From: Bacillota bacterium
Lineage (GTDB): Bacteria > Bacillota > Clostridia > Oscillospirales > Ruminococcaceae
Assembly: GCA_023391875.1 (NCBI GenBank)
Contig: JAEWAB010000004.1
Location: 1 to 64,000, forward strand
Reading direction: 5' to 3'
DNA: 64,000 nt
Part shown: one piece after another, positions 62,759 to 64,000 of the stretch
How the letters are laid out: each line of letters opens with the position of its first letter
Numbering within the stretch: the stretch's first letter is position 1
The notes under the pieces: generated by a model
Told to the model about the DNA's origin: nothing
The model's input: the letters and a program-made list of their open reading frames with translations, nothing else
Databases searched by the model: none
Program-made: the position numbers and the translations under genes

Positions 62759-64000
62759 CGGTTAGCCCCCCTTCCATACAGCTTTGTCATTTCAAGGATT
62801 TCCTGTGCAAGCTCTGGTGTAAAGGCATCAGCCCGCGCACGCCAAACCCAGTTACCACCCACCGTGGAGGGGGTGTTCATCCTCGCCTCGCTGCCAAGCT
62901 CCAGAAAATCTTGCATGGGGGCGATGGCGGTGTTGCCCACACTGGCCCAAGCCGCCCGGATAAAGCTCCAGCTTTTTGATTCTTTCCGGCCCAAATTGAG
63001 ATAGGTTTTACAAAACCGTACGTCGGCGCGGGGTGCGGTTTTAAACCATCCGCAGACGGTGTCGTTATCGTGGGTACCGGTATAGACCATACAGTTCTTC
63101 TCGTAGTTATGGGGCAGGTAGTCGTTTTCCTCCCGGGAATCGAAGGCGAACTGTAATACCTTCATGCCCGGGTAGCCGGTCTTTTTGCGCAGCGCGTGCA
63201 CCGAAGGGGTGAGAAAGCCTAGGTCTTCGGCGATGATCTCCTGCTTGCCAAGCGCCGCGCGCAGCGCCTCAAACAACTCATAACCGGGGCCTTGCACCCA
63301 TTGCCCGTACTCGGCGGTTTTATCCTGTGCGGGGATGGCGTAGTAGCTGTCAAACCCGCGAAAATGGTCGATGCGCACCACGTCGTAGAGCGTAGACGCG
63401 CTCTCCATTCGTTTAACCCACCACGCGAACACCTGCTCCTTCTGGTCGTCCCACCGGTAGAGGGGATTGCCCCAAAGCTGGCCCGTTCTGCTGAAGGCGT
63501 CGGGGGGGCAGCCCGCCACCTTAACGGGACGTAATGCCTCGTCAAGCTGGAACAGCGAGGGGTTTGCCCAAACATCGGCGCTGTCCTGCGCCACATAGAT
63601 AGGCAGGTCGCCGATGATGCAGATACCCTTATCGTTTGCGTATCGCTTAAGTGCGAGCCACTGGCGGTAAAACTGATACTGTACAAACTGCCAAAAGCCG
63701 ATTTCCCGCGCGAGGCGTTTGCGGTAATGCGCGAGAGCCTCCGGATTGCGCAGGCGGATATCCTCTTCCCACTCGCTCCATGCCTGACCGCCGTAACTAT
63801 CTTTCACTGCCATATACAGCGCGTAGTCGTCGAGCCAGTGGGCGTTTTTGCGGGCAAACTCCGCGAGTTGCGCGTGGCCGTCCTCATCAAGACGATCATA
63901 GGCGGCCATTAGTACCCCGAAGCGATTTAAAAACAGCTTGTAGTAATCCACGTTTGCGGGGTCGCTGCCCCAATCGAGAGCCTTGTAATCCTGCTCGGCC
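62755..64000 (-). CDS. malQ: 4-alpha-glucanotransferase (amylomaltase), 5' end outside the window
   Basis: Partial: 415 complete codons and the stop are visible, while the N-terminal part lies beyond base 64000. GH77 with all three catalytic acids in view: Asp in VVRIDHFRGFDSYYA, Glu in EIIAEDLGFL and Asp in YTGTHDNDTVCGW. Transfers glucan segments between maltodextrins in the cytoplasm. Overlaps glgP by four bases. Confidence 0.95.
   Translation of the reverse strand, partial: AEQDYKALDWGSDPANVDYYKLFLNRFGVLMAAYDRLDEDGHAQLAEFARKNAHWLDDYALYMAVKDSYGGQAWSEWEEDIRLRNPEALAHYRKRLAREIGFWQFVQYQFYRQWLALKRYANDKGICIIGDLPIYVAQDSADVWANPSLFQLDEALRPVKVAGCPPDAFSRTGQLWGNPLYRWDDQKEQVFAWWVKRMESASTLYDVVRIDHFRGFDSYYAIPAQDKTAEYGQWVQGPGYELFEALRAALGKQEIIAEDLGFLTPSVHALRKKTGYPGMKVLQFAFDSREENDYLPHNYEKNCMVYTGTHDNDTVCGWFKTAPRADVRFCKTYLNLGRKESKSWSFIRAAWASVGNTAIAPMQDFLELGSEARMNTPSTVGGNWVWRARADAFTPELAQEILEMTKLYGRGANR

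Overview
The window looks like the chromosome of an anaerobic, spore-forming member of the Clostridia (Firmicutes), most likely an Oscillospiraceae/Ruminococcaceae-type organism. The evidence is the spore maturation pair spmA-spmB, an AbrB regulator, Gram-positive lipoproteins with lipobox signals, AGGAGG-type ribosome sites with many TTG/GTG starts, and a clostridial-type nitrogen-fixation cluster. That cluster has nifI1-nifI2 after nifH, a NifN-NifB fusion, a homocitrate synthase split into nifV-omega and nifV-alpha, and a C. pasteurianum-type [2Fe-2S] ferredoxin. The genus is inference.

Layout. 1-800: tail of an IS3-family element and debris. 0.8-9.6 kb: LacI-type regulator (minus) facing an ABC sugar importer, two cytoplasmic esterases, sucrose phosphorylase and fructokinase (plus). 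9.6-11.7 kb: a wrecked DRTGG-domain gene, a surface lipoprotein esterase with a coupled leader peptide, and an acetyltransferase fused to a membrane hairpin. 11.9-22.4 kb: YesM/YesN-type two-component system, second ABC sugar importer, cytoplasmic GH66 dextranase-like enzyme and an (alpha/alpha)6 glycosidase, suggesting uptake of isomalto-oligosaccharides. 22.4-25.7 kb: AT-rich decayed region with dispersed repeats, a DUF1653 gene, a CPBP protease and remnants of DUF1835, KTR, TetR and IS genes, bounded by tRNA-Arg. 26-38 kb: housekeeping genes (abrB, spmAB, ABC transporters, a helical-backbone binding protein, secA, flavodoxin, DedA, aldo/keto reductase).

38-54 kb: nitrogen fixation. On the minus strand are an AnfO-family protein and a MORN-like protein with a cysteine tail. 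Divergent from them on the plus strand run nifH-nifI1-nifI2-nifD-nifK, a terminator, then nifE-nifN/B/X-fdx-nifV(omega)-nifV(alpha)-modA-modB-modC. This set covers Fe protein, MoFe protein, ammonia switch-off, cofactor assembly, homocitrate synthesis and molybdate import. 54-64 kb: alpha-glucan locus with importer, neopullulanase-type GH13 and LacI-type regulator, followed by glycogen phosphorylase and 4-alpha-glucanotransferase, the last cut by the window edge.

The least expected signals are these. (1) A roughly 120-nt structured element lies immediately before both nifK and nifN-B; its two copies show compensatory base changes and a possible ribosome-site-hiding switch. (2) An AnfO protein, a family named for Fe-only nitrogenase, is paired with the MORN/Cys protein beside a molybdenum nif cluster. 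(3) A terminator-like hairpin lies in the nifH leader. (4) A 159-nt foldback element lies between the two halves of homocitrate synthase. (5) The first sugar operon carries two esterases, with a third, surface-anchored one just downstream, which hints at use of acylated sucrose.
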